Program-made: the position numbers and the translations under genes | Assembly: GCF_003026815.1 (NCBI RefSeq) | Contig: NZ_PYOG01000010.1 | Coordinates: forward strand, 1 to 64,000 | DNA from: Photobacterium damselae | GTDB lineage: Bacteria > Pseudomonadota > Gammaproteobacteria > Enterobacterales > Vibrionaceae | Length of the DNA stretch: 64,000 bases | Direction: 5' to 3' | In this document: piece by piece, positions 1 to 8,652 of the stretch | Layout of the letters: each line of letters starts with the position of its first letter | Position numbering within the stretch: the first letter of the stretch is position 1 | Notes under the pieces: generated by a model | Told to the model about the DNA's origin: nothing | Databases searched by the model: none | What the model saw: the letters and a program-made list of their open reading frames with translations, nothing else

Positions 1-130
1 ACTCCATTTATATTTTGTTTGTGGAGTTTAGCTTTATTGTGATTGTGTACTATGATGATAGTCACATATTAGTAATTTATAAAATAGATATCTAAATGCT
101 GATTACTAGGGATTTAAAATTAATAAACAT

Positions 131-158
131 AAAAAAGGGCTACAGATAATGTAGCCCT
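131..158 (-). terminator. Intrinsic terminator of the small Cys-rich gene pair
   Basis: An 8-bp perfect stem (GGGCTACA/TGTAGCCC) with a 5-nt loop is followed, on the minus strand, by six T residues. It lies about 20 bases past the stop of the minus-strand gene ending at 180, so it most likely ends that transcript. Confidence 0.8.
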
Positions 159-179
159 ATGATAATGAACCTAGCTAAA

Positions 180-449
180 TTAATGGCTTCGCTTCCAACG
201 AGAGATCATTTCATGCGTTACTTCTCGCTCATAGCAAATAGGAGAATAGCCACCAGGCTTACTCCATGCACTTCTTTTGCCACAGCGAGACCCATTGCTT
301 GTTACATTGTAAGGGCAAGGACATCGACCTGAATAAGAGCGTATAGATTGCTTGATAATTTCTTGTTTGATTTTTGAATTAGTCTTTGCACTTATGGAGA
401 AAGATGGAAGGTTAATTGCCAGAGCTATAATTACTAAATATAGCTTCAT
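180..449 (-). CDS. Small exported Cys-rich protein of unknown function
   Basis: An 89-residue protein. Residues 1-21 form a hydrophobic signal peptide, probably cleaved after SISA. The mature part is basic and has four cysteines in a pattern CPCPYN-(x)n-CGKRSAWSKPGG-YSPICY, with a conserved-looking RSAWSKPGGYSP block. I recall similar small exported proteins (YSGxCPCPYN, RSAYSRPGGYSP) in many proteobacteria, without an assigned function. It follows the gene at 461-667 by 11 bases on the same strand, so the two are probably co-transcribed and end at the terminator at 131-158. The function is unknown; a periplasmic disulfide-stabilised binding protein is one possibility. Confidence 0.75.
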   Translation of the reverse strand: MKLYLVIIALAINLPSFSISAKTNSKIKQEIIKQSIRSYSGRCPCPYNVTSNGSRCGKRSAWSKPGGYSPICYEREVTHEMISRWKRSH

Positions 450-460
450 TACGTACTAAC

Positions 461-667
461 TTAAGATGTATGACAAAGGCTTGAGCAGTGTACACAGCCA
501 TTAGCTTTTGGATAATATTTTTTCGCTTCAATCACGGCATCACCACAATATTCGAAACAACCTAGATAACCTTTTTTATGTATTTGTGATAGATATGGAC
601 AGTTTTCTGAATGAACTTCATGCTCACCATTTGCCTGAGCATTTTGATTTACATAATAACGAGTCAT
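461..667 (-). CDS. Small Cys/His-rich protein of unknown function
   Basis: A 68-residue cytosolic-looking protein with no signal peptide. It holds six cysteines and several histidines: HSENCPYL (near 22), GCFEYCG (near 36-41) and GCVHCSSLCHTS at the C-terminus (residues 57-65). The paired CxxxC and CxxC-like spacings suggest metal binding, but this is inference. The start is supported by an AAGGA ribosome binding site 6 bases upstream. It is the first gene of a probable two-gene unit with the exported protein at 180-449. I recall the motif order (N-terminal MTRYYVN, C-terminal CSxxCHTS) from other proteobacterial hypothetical proteins found with the same partner; no function is known to me. 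Confidence 0.75.
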   Translation of the reverse strand: MTRYYVNQNAQANGEHEVHSENCPYLSQIHKKGYLGCFEYCGDAVIEAKKYYPKANGCVHCSSLCHTS

Positions 668-1106
668 AACATTCCTTATACTTTATCGAGCGGAAATAAT
701 ATTTTGCTACTATTTACAACTAAATCAATAGTCAGTTACTTGATATGAGTGTTGTTGCATAAGTATATTATAGCTTTTTCTATAGTTGCAGAAGATTATT
801 CTAACTAATATCTCATTTATCTTGTTATGTCTCAGTACGATTTGCATCTACTTCGTTTATCAACACATAGAGATACCTATGAGTAGAACTGTTGAGTTAC
901 TAGTCCGCATAATCTAAATAATGCATCGAAAAGTAGGTACAACTGCGCAGAAGCTATCAAAAAAATCGTTCTAGTTGTGGAGTATATATTCACCAGATCT
1001 GAATTTATATATTATCTATTATATTATAAATCTTATTTTACATATACTTTTATTTGTAGCTGAGAAAACTTGGGTATCTAATAGTGAACAAATATTGAGG
1101 TGTATT
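668..1106. other. AT-rich intergenic region, no gene seen
   Basis: About 440 bases between divergent genes. Stop codons are frequent in all frames. It must hold the promoters of the Cys-rich pair (minus) and of the acetyltransferase (plus), but I see no convincing -35/-10 pair and no mobile-element ends. Confidence 0.5.
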
Positions 1107-1556
1107 ATGTTTTCAGTAAAAAAAGCAACATCAGATGATTTAAGTAAAATATCGCCACTGTACGAAGAGTATTTAACGTTCTATCACGTAGATTTCTCAG
1201 ATAAGAATCCGCAGAAGTATCTAGAGGAACGTTTATCAAATAACGAATCTGTTATTTATTATGTAGAGGATGATAGCGGTAATTATGTTGGTTTCACTCA
1301 ATTGTACCCATTATTTTGCTCTCTAGAAATGAATCGTACATGGTTACTGTATGATTTGTTTGTTGCTGAATCAGCTCGTTGTCATGGTATTGCACAACTA
1401 CTTCTAGACCAAGCGGATAAATTAGCTAATGAAACGGATGCTTCGTTTATAATGTTAAGTACTGCCATTGATAATCTTAAAGCTCAAAAACTTTATGAAA
1501 AAAATGATTATGAAAAAGATGTTGAGTTTTTTACGTATTTAAAGCACTTGAAATAA
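1107..1556 (+). CDS. GNAT-family N-acetyltransferase
   Basis: A 149-residue protein of the GNAT fold, transferring an acetyl group from acetyl-CoA to an unknown amine. The acetyl-CoA loop is visible as VAESARCHGIAQLLLDQA (about residues 81-98), a degenerate Q/RxxGxG/A motif, followed by a typical beta5-alpha4 section with NLKAQKLYEKNDYE near the C-terminus. The reading frame stays open upstream to 975, but ATG 1107 is preferred: it has a TTGAGG ribosome binding site 6 bases upstream and the family homology starts there, while the upstream part is an AT-rich hydrophobic artefact. A terminator follows at 1600-1628. The substrate cannot be told. Confidence 0.85.
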   Translation: MFSVKKATSDDLSKISPLYEEYLTFYHVDFSDKNPQKYLEERLSNNESVIYYVEDDSGNYVGFTQLYPLFCSLEMNRTWLLYDLFVAESARCHGIAQLLLDQADKLANETDASFIMLSTAIDNLKAQKLYEKNDYEKDVEFFTYLKHLK

Positions 1557-1599
1557 TGAATATTGCTTCTTTCATAAAGTAAGCTATTTAACTCACGTT

Positions 1600-1628
1600 A
1601 AGCCTCAATTATTAGTTGGGGCTTTTTC
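1600..1628 (+). terminator. Intrinsic terminator after the acetyltransferase
   Basis: The stem AGCCTCAA/TTGGGGCT (one T-G pair) with a 7-nt loop is followed by TTTTT. It lies 45 bases after the stop at 1556 on the same strand. Confidence 0.75.
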
Positions 1629-2000
1629 ATATCTGGAATTTGTTATGTTTAGTAGAACAACATTCACTATCAGTGCAGTATGAGAACAGTGGTCGATATC
1701 GGCACTATTAAATCTTTGGTCATTGCTTAAATAGTAGATTAGGCCACTACATTAAGTACGATGGGCATAAGTGAGCCCAATAAATACATCGTGAAATGGT
1801 TGAATCATATGACTAGAGGTAGTGAGTTTCGCTCCGTATGTATTGAGTAAGTCCAGATATCCTGCAATGTATTGTTGACGGTTAGGAAATCTAACTCCTA
1901 ACCGTCATTAAAAATTAGTTAAAATTAATAATTACTAGCTCGTTATATTTAGTCTGCTGCGTTTTGCAGCAACTGTGGCTGTTTATCTTTTTAACAAGTA
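1629..2000. other. Intergenic region with a 12-bp hairpin
   Basis: About 370 bases between convergent genes. The only clear structure is a perfect 12-bp stem (TGACGGTTAGGA/TCCTAACCGTCA) at 1876-1907 with an 8-nt loop and no T run, roughly 95 bases past the DUF885 stop; it may terminate that gene. A shorter stem, TGCTGC/GCAGCA, lies at 1955-1971. The rest shows no open frame of note and could be decayed sequence. Confidence 0.5.
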
Positions 2001-4028
2001 TTATTTCTGGGTTTTGATCCAATTCTTAATACTTGTTTCAACAACTTCCATTGGTTGATCCCCATATTTTAGCAGTTGATCATGGAAGCTCGCCCAGTCA
2101 AATTTATTGCCTAACTCATTTTGGGCTAAAGTCAGCATTTCCATGATTACTAAATACCCAGACTTATAAGATACGGCTTGCCCAACATAGGCCGCATAGC
2201 GGAAACTTTCAGATTCGATATCTCCATCACCCAAAGCAGAATTTTGATTCATATAGTTTTGCGCATTTTGGATACTCCATCCTTTTGCATGGATCCCAGT
2301 ATCTACGGCTAGTCGCATGTTACGTAATTGTGCCTCATTTAGACTACCGAAATATTGCAGGGCGTTACATTCCTCAGCATCGTTATAAATACCGCCTTGG
2401 AAGTGGGTATAGTCGAGATCAGGTTTGCACATTCCTGTAGCATTAATAAAGGTTGGTTTGCCTTCAGCGTTTAGTTCACCATAAATACCCATCTTCAGAC
2501 CTAACCATTCAGTGTACAGCGCCCAACCCTCGGCATACGCAGTATAGCTAACACCTTTGATGTAATCAGGCTTATCTTTTGGTGGATACTCAATGGAATA
2601 AGCATTTTGGAAATGATGACCAGGAGCAGCTTCGTGGAGTAATAGGGTAGAGACATTCCATTTCTGAAGACTATAATTTGGATTAGTATTGAGGTTAAAC
2701 TCATTACCACCATAGGAGGCTACGCCATCATATTTCTCGCGGTTAGCAGGAACAGGAACGATGGTGTAATCGGTTTTAATTGGCTTAAAGTATGAGGCAA
2801 CAATGTTATTTGCATCATTTTTAAAGGTGTTATAGTCGATAAGAGCCGCTTCACAAGCAGTTTGGTCGGATGCCGCTTTGCACAGATTGGCATAAGGTGT
2901 ACCAGAGATAGTCCGACCGTCACGGCCATAGAAAAACTGTTCACTGTTGAGATAATCGAAAAACTCATCGAGGTTAACGCTTTCATCTGCATTTACAAGG
3001 TTAAACGTACGCTCTTCGACTACGCCATCTGGGTTACGCCATTCGGCTTTAATCGTCTCACCTCGTTTTTTGATGATCAATTGAGCGACTCGAATCATTT
3101 CGGCCTTAGCATCGGCTACCAGATCTTCACCGAGCTTGTTCAATTCCATCGCTGATTTGCCCGTTGTACTGTTACGATCAAGCTGCCATTGATACCATGC
3201 TTGACCATTTGGTAGATCGCCCCAACCGATATTGGTGTCAGTAATGTCATTTGTTCCGCGAGCGCTCTTGAAATAGTCTGTTTGCAAGAAATTAATAATA
3301 TTGTCGACAGCTCTTTGGGCATCATTTACGGCTTTTTGGTATTCAGCTATAAATTCGTCACTATAATCAGCATTACCAGATGCTTTGATATCGTTCAGAC
3401 CGATCTCTAGTAAACCATAAGGTTGGCCATTGATAGCCATAGCTTCAACGGTACTATTAATAAGGCGAGTTGTTAGTATTTTAGGTAGCTGAGCTCTGTC
3501 GATAATTGCCAGCGAGTATTGTGATTGTAAGTTATTGACCCAAGACGTGAATTCCCTAAGAACCTGAATATGTTTGTGGTAGGCTTCAGGTGATTCTTGT
3601 TTACTGCCTGCGGCACTGGCATTCCAGTCTATGTAGTTATAAAAGTGGGTGATGGGAATATCAAAGTTACCAAAACGAGGGTTGGGAAATGAAGCTCCTC
3701 TGATGGCAAGATTACGGTCAAATTGGAAAGTATCGTAGTAGATTTTGTCTTCGTCAGACAGTGCATCGCGATTGATTTGTTCTAATTTATCAAGATACAT
3801 TCGGTCTATCCCCTGACGTGAACTTGCCATTTGGTCTGTTACTTGGCCGAAATGGGTATTGTCGAGGGTGTGGGTTGCATTTTGATAGTTACTTAAGACT
3901 GTCCGTAATTGTGTTGCTGGTGGTTCAGTATCTTTAGGCTGTTCGACAACAGTAGTATCATCATTACAGCCACTGAGCATAAGTAAACTGGTTATAGCAA
4001 AGGTGTAAGGTAAGGAGTATTTTTTCAT
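2001..4028 (-). CDS. DUF885 family lipoprotein, putative zinc metallopeptidase
   Basis: A 675-residue protein with a lipoprotein signal peptide: hydrophobic stretch and lipobox LMLSGC (Cys near residue 21), so it is probably anchored in the outer or inner membrane facing the periplasm. The DUF885 family (PF05960) carries the gluzincin-like motif HExxxGHH; here HEAAPGHH is seen near residue 465, together with the C-terminal AYAEGWALYTEW segment that supplies the third ligand (Glu) in such peptidases. Length is normal for the family. Known roles are poorly defined; peptide or ester hydrolysis in the cell envelope is the usual guess. It stands alone, with AT-rich spacers on both sides. Confidence 0.88.
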   Translation of the reverse strand: MKKYSLPYTFAITSLLMLSGCNDDTTVVEQPKDTEPPATQLRTVLSNYQNATHTLDNTHFGQVTDQMASSRQGIDRMYLDKLEQINRDALSDEDKIYYDTFQFDRNLAIRGASFPNPRFGNFDIPITHFYNYIDWNASAAGSKQESPEAYHKHIQVLREFTSWVNNLQSQYSLAIIDRAQLPKILTTRLINSTVEAMAINGQPYGLLEIGLNDIKASGNADYSDEFIAEYQKAVNDAQRAVDNIINFLQTDYFKSARGTNDITDTNIGWGDLPNGQAWYQWQLDRNSTTGKSAMELNKLGEDLVADAKAEMIRVAQLIIKKRGETIKAEWRNPDGVVEERTFNLVNADESVNLDEFFDYLNSEQFFYGRDGRTISGTPYANLCKAASDQTACEAALIDYNTFKNDANNIVASYFKPIKTDYTIVPVPANREKYDGVASYGGNEFNLNTNPNYSLQKWNVSTLLLHEAAPGHHFQNAYSIEYPPKDKPDYIKGVSYTAYAEGWALYTEWLGLKMGIYGELNAEGKPTFINATGMCKPDLDYTHFQGGIYNDAEECNALQYFGSLNEAQLRNMRLAVDTGIHAKGWSIQNAQNYMNQNSALGDGDIESESFRYAAYVGQAVSYKSGYLVIMEMLTLAQNELGNKFDWASFHDQLLKYGDQPMEVVETSIKNWIKTQK

Positions 4029-4793
4029 TATTCTAATCCTAATATTTTTATCGTATCTCTGGTTTTGCCTGCATAGCGGGCTCAGAATAAGTTATTTTAT
4101 TTGGGTGATTCAGTTTGTGAGCAGGATCAGGGAATATATCTTTGTTTTTATATGTGAAAATAGAATATTCACGGAATTATGCTTTCATGCAAAGAGGAGA
4201 TGATTTTATAAGTACTGAAGCTGTTTAGGCTGGATAAAATTCCGATAAAACATTCAGGGTTATTGCCTTTTTTGCTGTTATAAATTAAAAAATGTGGATT
4301 GATTCACAATTATTTAATGTTGTATAGCTACATCCTTACTTTTTATTCGCTTTGATTTCTATAAGTCTAATCGAAAAAGACTATTATTTTAGTTTGAGGA
4401 CAAAGTTTATCTATTCCATAGGAGGATAAATAACTTTAAAATAGGAATACTTTAAAAATATTTTATTATTAGAACAGTTTGGTTTTCCAAAAGTTATATT
4501 TGCATGTTAAATGAGACTTCCCACCAATATAGCATTAATAAAATATTTTGAAGTGAGCAGTGTATTCAATAAAATTACAATATCGAATTTCAGAGTGGTT
4601 TGTATGGTTTTTATAGTTAAATGTTTACTGTATAATCGTTCTAAGCTTCACTCGTGCAGTGCATGAAAGATGCAATATGTTGGATAGAAGCACAATTATA
4701 GAAAGTTTAAACCATTTAGATACGGACAAATTATTACTAAATCCTTTTAATTAGAAGAAAATTCCTAATCTATATTGAAGAGTAATTGAATTA
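4029..4793. other. Long AT-rich intergenic region, no gene seen
   Basis: Some 765 bases of very AT-rich sequence between divergent transcription units. No open frame above about 25 codons has a plausible ribosome binding site, and I see no tRNA-like fold, direct repeats or transposon ends. It presumably holds the promoters of the DUF885 gene (minus) and of the pair at 4794-5865 (plus). The base composition, lower than that of neighbouring core genes, fits acquired or decayed DNA. Confidence 0.5.
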
Positions 4794-5225
4794 ATGAAAA
4801 TAAAGTTGTTATTAAAACGTATTATACAGTTGGTAATTGTTTTATTTGCTTTTGTGTATCTATACGCGACAAATCCATTTACAACAAAAGAAATGAGTAT
4901 GTCGAGTTTGAGTTTAGCTCTTGTGAATCAACAGGCTTGTAACTTTTCAGTGTATGGAATAAGAGCTGTTGAAAGCGATAAATTAAACCCTATTGGGTTC
5001 GCACTTAATTATGTTGAAAAGCCTAAAGTCGGTCTAGCAGTGATTAAAGGCTATAATATTTTAATGACTAAATATACGAAGGATGGAGTATTTACAAAGG
5101 GAAGTCCAAATGTTGTCACAAAAGAATGGTGTGAGAATGAGGCTTACAATCTAGCCAAAACATATGGTTCACCTATTCTCGCTTTACAAGTTAGTCATGA
5201 ATCTTTTCGCCGATTATGGTTTTAA
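4794..5225 (+). CDS. Membrane-anchored protein of unknown function
   Basis: A 143-residue protein I do not recognise. Residues 1-26 contain a basic start (KIKLLLKR) and one hydrophobic segment (IIQLVIVLFAFVYLYA), which reads as an N-terminal signal anchor; the remaining ~115 residues would be periplasmic and hold two cysteines (QQACNF and KEWCENEA) that could form a disulfide. Low-G+C codon use is heavier in A/T than in the surrounding metabolic genes. The next gene starts 13 bases downstream, so the two are probably one operon and may act together at the membrane. Confidence 0.65.
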   Translation: MKIKLLLKRIIQLVIVLFAFVYLYATNPFTTKEMSMSSLSLALVNQQACNFSVYGIRAVESDKLNPIGFALNYVEKPKVGLAVIKGYNILMTKYTKDGVFTKGSPNVVTKEWCENEAYNLAKTYGSPILALQVSHESFRRLWF

Positions 5226-5238
5226 GAGATCAGTATAA

Positions 5239-5865
5239 ATGAATGATAATCAATTTTATGTAGAAATGGTTGGTAATTTAGTTTGGCCTGTAGTAGTAAT
5301 TATATGCGTTTTTATTATCAAGGATAAAATACAAAAGATAGGATTAAAGTTAGCAAAATACAAAGATGCTGAGCTTCATTTTAGTGATCAACAAACCGCT
5401 AAACCAAATTCAACAGTTCAACAGGATTTGCAACGTTTAATTCCTATTGATTCTACTGGGTTTCGCAAAGAGGTTGAAGATAGATTGCAAGACTCACTAG
5501 TTCAGATTACAAGTGATGAAGAGAAAATTGATATTCTTGTTAAAAACTTAGCTCAAGAGCAATTAAACAGAGCCTTCGAAACAATTTATTACAACATATT
5601 TGGTACACAAATTAGATTGCTTGAATTTTTATCTGTCCAAGAATCAGGAGCAGTGAAAACCACCGATATTCTTCCTTTCTTTGAAGAGTGCAAAAAAAGT
5701 AATCCTCAAACATTTTCTAAGTCAAATCTATCTGATTACCTTAATTTTCTTCATACATGGGAATTGCTAGAATTTGATGCGGATCAGTACATAATAACAA
5801 AAAAAGGCAGAGCATTTTTAAGATATATAACGGCAATGCAGTTTAATAAAAATAAAGCGTTTTAA
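5239..5865 (+). CDS. Membrane-anchored protein with a possible C-terminal winged-helix domain
   Basis: A 208-residue protein I do not recognise. Residues 13-29 (NLVWPVVVIICVFIIKD) form one transmembrane segment with the larger part in the cytoplasm. The stretch KLAKYKDAELHFSDQ after it resembles the membrane-proximal segment of several phage and toxin-related hypothetical proteins. The C-terminal ~80 residues (QIRLLEFLSVQESGAVKTTDI ... LLEFDADQYIITKKGRAFLRYI, positions given in short) look like a winged helix: helices, then a beta hairpin ending in TKKGRAFL, as in MarR- or PadR-type folds. This is inference from pattern only. It follows the 4794-5225 gene by 13 bases. Confidence 0.65.
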   Translation: MNDNQFYVEMVGNLVWPVVVIICVFIIKDKIQKIGLKLAKYKDAELHFSDQQTAKPNSTVQQDLQRLIPIDSTGFRKEVEDRLQDSLVQITSDEEKIDILVKNLAQEQLNRAFETIYYNIFGTQIRLLEFLSVQESGAVKTTDILPFFEECKKSNPQTFSKSNLSDYLNFLHTWELLEFDADQYIITKKGRAFLRYITAMQFNKNKAF

Positions 5866-5913
5866 ATACTAAATAAACGATTAAAGACTGTACGCATAAA
5901 ATCAGCTAACTTA

Positions 5914-5942
5914 AAAAAGTCCCTGCAATAAAAACAGGGACT
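5914..5942 (-). terminator. Intrinsic terminator of the M14 carboxypeptidase gene
   Basis: The 7-bp stem AGTCCCTG/CAGGGACT with a 9-nt loop runs into six T residues on the minus strand, 30 bases past the stop at 5972. A weaker role for the plus-strand gene ending at 5865 is possible. Confidence 0.75.
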
Positions 5943-5971
5943 CAGCATTAATTTACCGTTACCTAAGCTAA

Positions 5972-7099
5972 TTACTTAACTTTTGGCAACGTTGCTAAAA
6001 TTGCAGCTAGCGTATCATGACCAAACATAATGCTACGCTCTGGAGACCAACCGAATAGGCTATCGGGATGGTTATTGTGATCTTTAAATGGCATCTCTAC
6101 CGTGTAAGATAAGCACTTAAAGGTTTCGCCAACCCAGTTAGAACAAATAGTTAAGTTCGCTTTACCTGGTTCATCTTTACCGTAACCGTGTTCATCTTGG
6201 AACTCAGGCGTTACTGTTAGTAGTGCTTGCTTGAAGGTATTTTCAAGATCAGCAAGGTAAGCATCATAAGATGGGATACCTTCAGAACCGGCAACGAAGT
6301 TATAAGGGATCGCTTCATCACCATGAACATCAAGGAAGAAATCGATACCCGTTTCTAGCATACGTTGACGAACATGATAAACCTCAGGGCTACGCTCAAG
6401 GCTTGGCTCCGCCCATTCACGGTTAAGGTTCACACCAATTGAGTTCATGCGTAAATGACCACGGATCGCGCCATCTGGGTTCATGTTTGGCACAATATAG
6501 AATACGGCTTGATCCAATAGAGCACGAGCAACCGTATCAGTCTCATCCAGTAGGCGCTGAACTACACCTTCCATAAACCACTCAGCCATGGTTTCACCTG
6601 GGTGCTGACGTGCAATCAACCAAACTTTCTTTTTGCCTTCATCTGGCTCACCAATGGTCAATAGGCTCATATCATTGCCATCAAGGGTGTGACCTAGAGT
6701 CTCAAGGCGACAGTTGTGCTGTGCTTGCGCTAAGTGAATCAAATCTTGGTGACGATCGTAGCTGTATGGTGCAAAGTAAGCAAAGTACATAGAACCGTGC
6801 TCAGGAATAATGCTAAAGCTTAGTGTATCACCATCAAACTCAGCAGGAATTCGGAACCACTCTTCACGGTCGTAAGAAGCCACTATATCGTAGCCGTTCC
6901 AGCCTTCAGGGTAACCGGATTTAGCAAGATCAAGGATCTTAAAGCTATGTGATTGCTGAGGCTCACTCTCTAAACGGAAATGAAACCACTGATAAACGTC
7001 AGACTGATTATCTTTAGGAATAGTGAGTTGGATATCATCTTTTGATTCGGCTTTGACAACATTAATGCTGCCACTTTCAAAGTTGCTAAAAATTTTCAT
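5972..7099 (-). CDS. M14 family zinc carboxypeptidase (cytosolic carboxypeptidase-like)
   Basis: A 375-residue soluble protein with no signal peptide. The N-terminal ~120 residues form the beta-rich domain seen in CCP-like M14 peptidases. The catalytic domain shows HPGE (near residue 166, two zinc ligands), NREW and DVHGDEA (third zinc ligand His near 256) and the catalytic Glu in YTVEMPF (near 333). These are the residues expected for an active metallocarboxypeptidase. Relatives in bacteria are called M14-type cytosolic carboxypeptidases; natural substrates are not known. A Nudix gene ends 42 bases upstream on the same strand, so the two may be co-transcribed. Confidence 0.9.
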   Translation of the reverse strand: MKIFSNFESGSINVVKAESKDDIQLTIPKDNQSDVYQWFHFRLESEPQQSHSFKILDLAKSGYPEGWNGYDIVASYDREEWFRIPAEFDGDTLSFSIIPEHGSMYFAYFAPYSYDRHQDLIHLAQAQHNCRLETLGHTLDGNDMSLLTIGEPDEGKKKVWLIARQHPGETMAEWFMEGVVQRLLDETDTVARALLDQAVFYIVPNMNPDGAIRGHLRMNSIGVNLNREWAEPSLERSPEVYHVRQRMLETGIDFFLDVHGDEAIPYNFVAGSEGIPSYDAYLADLENTFKQALLTVTPEFQDEHGYGKDEPGKANLTICSNWVGETFKCLSYTVEMPFKDHNNHPDSLFGWSPERSIMFGHDTLAAILATLPKVK

Positions 7100-7141
7100 T
7101 ATTATTGTTCTCTATTTTGTGAGCTTAGTATGACAATTAAT

Positions 7142-7546
7142 TTAGTCGATTAAGCCTTGTTGTTTAAAGTCTTCAACGATGATTTTTGCAGCAAGCGAAC
7201 AGACATCTAAGTTTTCACTATTAAGCCATTGAGCCTCTTCGATCTCAGCACTTGGCGTGATTTGACCGTCAAATTGGGCAAAATAACAGGTCATTTTAAC
7301 CATAACACCTTCAGGCTTACCGTCGGCTTGTGCTTGATAGAAGCCGGCGTATTCAATTGAGTCTGGTTTTAAATCTACAGCCAATTCTTCTTGAATCTCT
7401 CGAATTAACGCCTCTTGATCCGATTCGCCATTTTCTCTTTTACCACCAGGGAGATAAAAGCTGGTTTTACCAAATGAACGAACAGCCAGTAGCTTACGAT
7501 CTTGAATTAGGATCCAAGCCAATTTATCAATATGTTGTAGCGTCAT
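7142..7546 (-). CDS. Nudix hydrolase
   Basis: A 134-residue Nudix-fold hydrolase acting on a nucleoside diphosphate linked to some group X. The Nudix box is clear: G35-x5-E41-x7-R49-E50-x2-E53-E54, with Leu-Ala in place of the usual Gly near the end. The N-terminal DKLAWILIQDRKLLAVRS and the FYLPGGK approach are typical of the MutT-like subgroup. A TAGGAG ribosome binding site lies upstream. It lies 42 bases upstream of the M14 carboxypeptidase on the same strand, so the pair may be an operon. The substrate cannot be judged. Confidence 0.88.
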   Translation of the reverse strand: MTLQHIDKLAWILIQDRKLLAVRSFGKTSFYLPGGKRENGESDQEALIREIQEELAVDLKPDSIEYAGFYQAQADGKPEGVMVKMTCYFAQFDGQITPSAEIEEAQWLNSENLDVCSLAAKIIVEDFKQQGLID

Positions 7547-7654
7547 GAGTTTCTCCTAAATTTTGATTTAGTGTACTGATAAGTTCTGTTAACAGCCAGT
7601 TTTCAAAGTTGTTTTTTGAATGAACTCAATTTTTTCTTATAATCAGCTCAAACA

Positions 7655-8197
7655 ATGATAATCAGAATAAAGATGACTATGAAAATGCATTTTGAAACCG
7701 AACGACTAGAGCTTGCACCATTAACACTAGAAGATGCGCAATTTGTCTTTGATCTTTACAGCACCCAAGAGTTTAAGACATTTGTTGGCGATAAGAATTT
7801 GCACAATTTAGAGGATGCCAAAAAGTATTTGGAAACGGCTTTAATGGCAATGTATCAAACTAAAGGCATGGGACTGCTAAAAGTGACGCGCAAAGAAGAT
7901 AACAAGCCAGTTGGTATTTGCGGCTTAATTAAGCGTGATACATTGGATGATATCGATTTAGGTTATGGCTTCCTGCCAGAAGTATTCCGTTGTGGCTATG
8001 GGTATGAAGCGGGACGTTGCATGATGAATTTTGCAAAAGAAGCATTGAACATCACGCGATTGGTCGCAATTACAACATCAAACAATGTGGCTTCTCGTGC
8101 GTTACTGACGAAATTGGGTTTTACTTTTGAAGCGGTTCAGGAACATCAAGGCGAACATACGCTGGATCTTTTCTCAACCAACTTATCTAATTTGTAA
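7655..8197 (+). CDS. GNAT acetyltransferase, RimJ/RimL type
   Basis: A 180-residue acetyltransferase of the RimJ/RimL subfamily: the typical opening FETERLELAPLTLEDA (residues 13-28), central GICGLIKRDTLDDIDLGYGF, the acetyl-CoA loop EVFRCGYGYEAGR and the C-terminal NVASRALLTKLGFTFE. Such enzymes acetylate ribosomal proteins, tRNA-linked amines or free amino acids; the target here is unknown. Several in-frame ATGs (7655, 7673, 7679, 7685) compete; none has a strong ribosome binding site, so the start is uncertain by up to ten residues. Its last 11 bases overlap the end of the convergent gene at 8187-8447. Confidence 0.88.
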   Translation: MIIRIKMTMKMHFETERLELAPLTLEDAQFVFDLYSTQEFKTFVGDKNLHNLEDAKKYLETALMAMYQTKGMGLLKVTRKEDNKPVGICGLIKRDTLDDIDLGYGFLPEVFRCGYGYEAGRCMMNFAKEALNITRLVAITTSNNVASRALLTKLGFTFEAVQEHQGEHTLDLFSTNLSNL

Positions 8198-8447
8198 ACC
8201 ACTTCTCGTAAAGGGTACGAGTCAAATAGAAACAAAAGATAGATGGGATCAGTAGGGTGATCACACCTAAAGCGTACGAGATGGCCGTTGGAATTCCCAG
8301 CCCCCAAGCAAAGGAAAATGCCATACCGTTTACAGCTTCAATAGGGCATTGATAAAACGGAACGTTTTGGTTGTAACACAGTCCAAATGTTGTAGCAGCA
8401 AAGGCTAGGACGGCAATGCAAAGGGAAATGATGGTCTTAGTTTTCAT
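8187..8447 (-). CDS. Small membrane protein of unknown function
   Basis: An 86-residue protein with an N-terminal hydrophobic segment (IISLCIAVLAFAATTFGLC), which could be a signal peptide or first membrane helix, a middle weakly hydrophobic section (GMAFSFAWGLGIPTAISYALGV) and a third helix (ITLLIPSIFCFYLTRTLY). Topology therefore suggests two or three membrane passes. A pair of cysteines (LCYNQ and YQCPIE) flanks a short external loop and could be bridged. I do not recognise the family. Start supported by a GAGAACAA ribosome binding region. Confidence 0.6.
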   Translation of the reverse strand: MKTKTIISLCIAVLAFAATTFGLCYNQNVPFYQCPIEAVNGMAFSFAWGLGIPTAISYALGVITLLIPSIFCFYLTRTLYEKWFTN

Positions 8448-8571
8448 TTGTTCTCTAAAATGGTAAAATACGCTGTTTTTTTATTGTTTGATATTATAAT
8501 CTGAATTGAGTAACTAGCAATAGAGATAACTCACGCCAACAATTTAATGTGAGCTAATCTTTAAATATTAT

Positions 8572-8596
8572 AGACGTAAGATAAAACGTCTTTTTC
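8572..8596 (+). terminator. Terminator-like hairpin in a divergent intergenic region
   Basis: The stem AGACGT/ACGTCT with an 8-nt loop is followed by TTTTTC on the plus strand, between the divergent genes starting at 8447 (minus) and 8653 (plus). No annotated plus-strand gene ends just before it, so it may end a short RNA or act as a leader hairpin of yccF. Confidence 0.4.
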
Positions 8597-8652
8597 TTTG
8601 CTTATAGCAAGCACTCAGTATGTGCTATAGCGAATTTGAATAGGTAATAGTA

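Noticed and set aside
740-960. IS-like end sequence (GTTGTTGCATAA) near 752
   Set aside because: Only a short similarity; there is no matching partner end, target duplication or transposase remnant.
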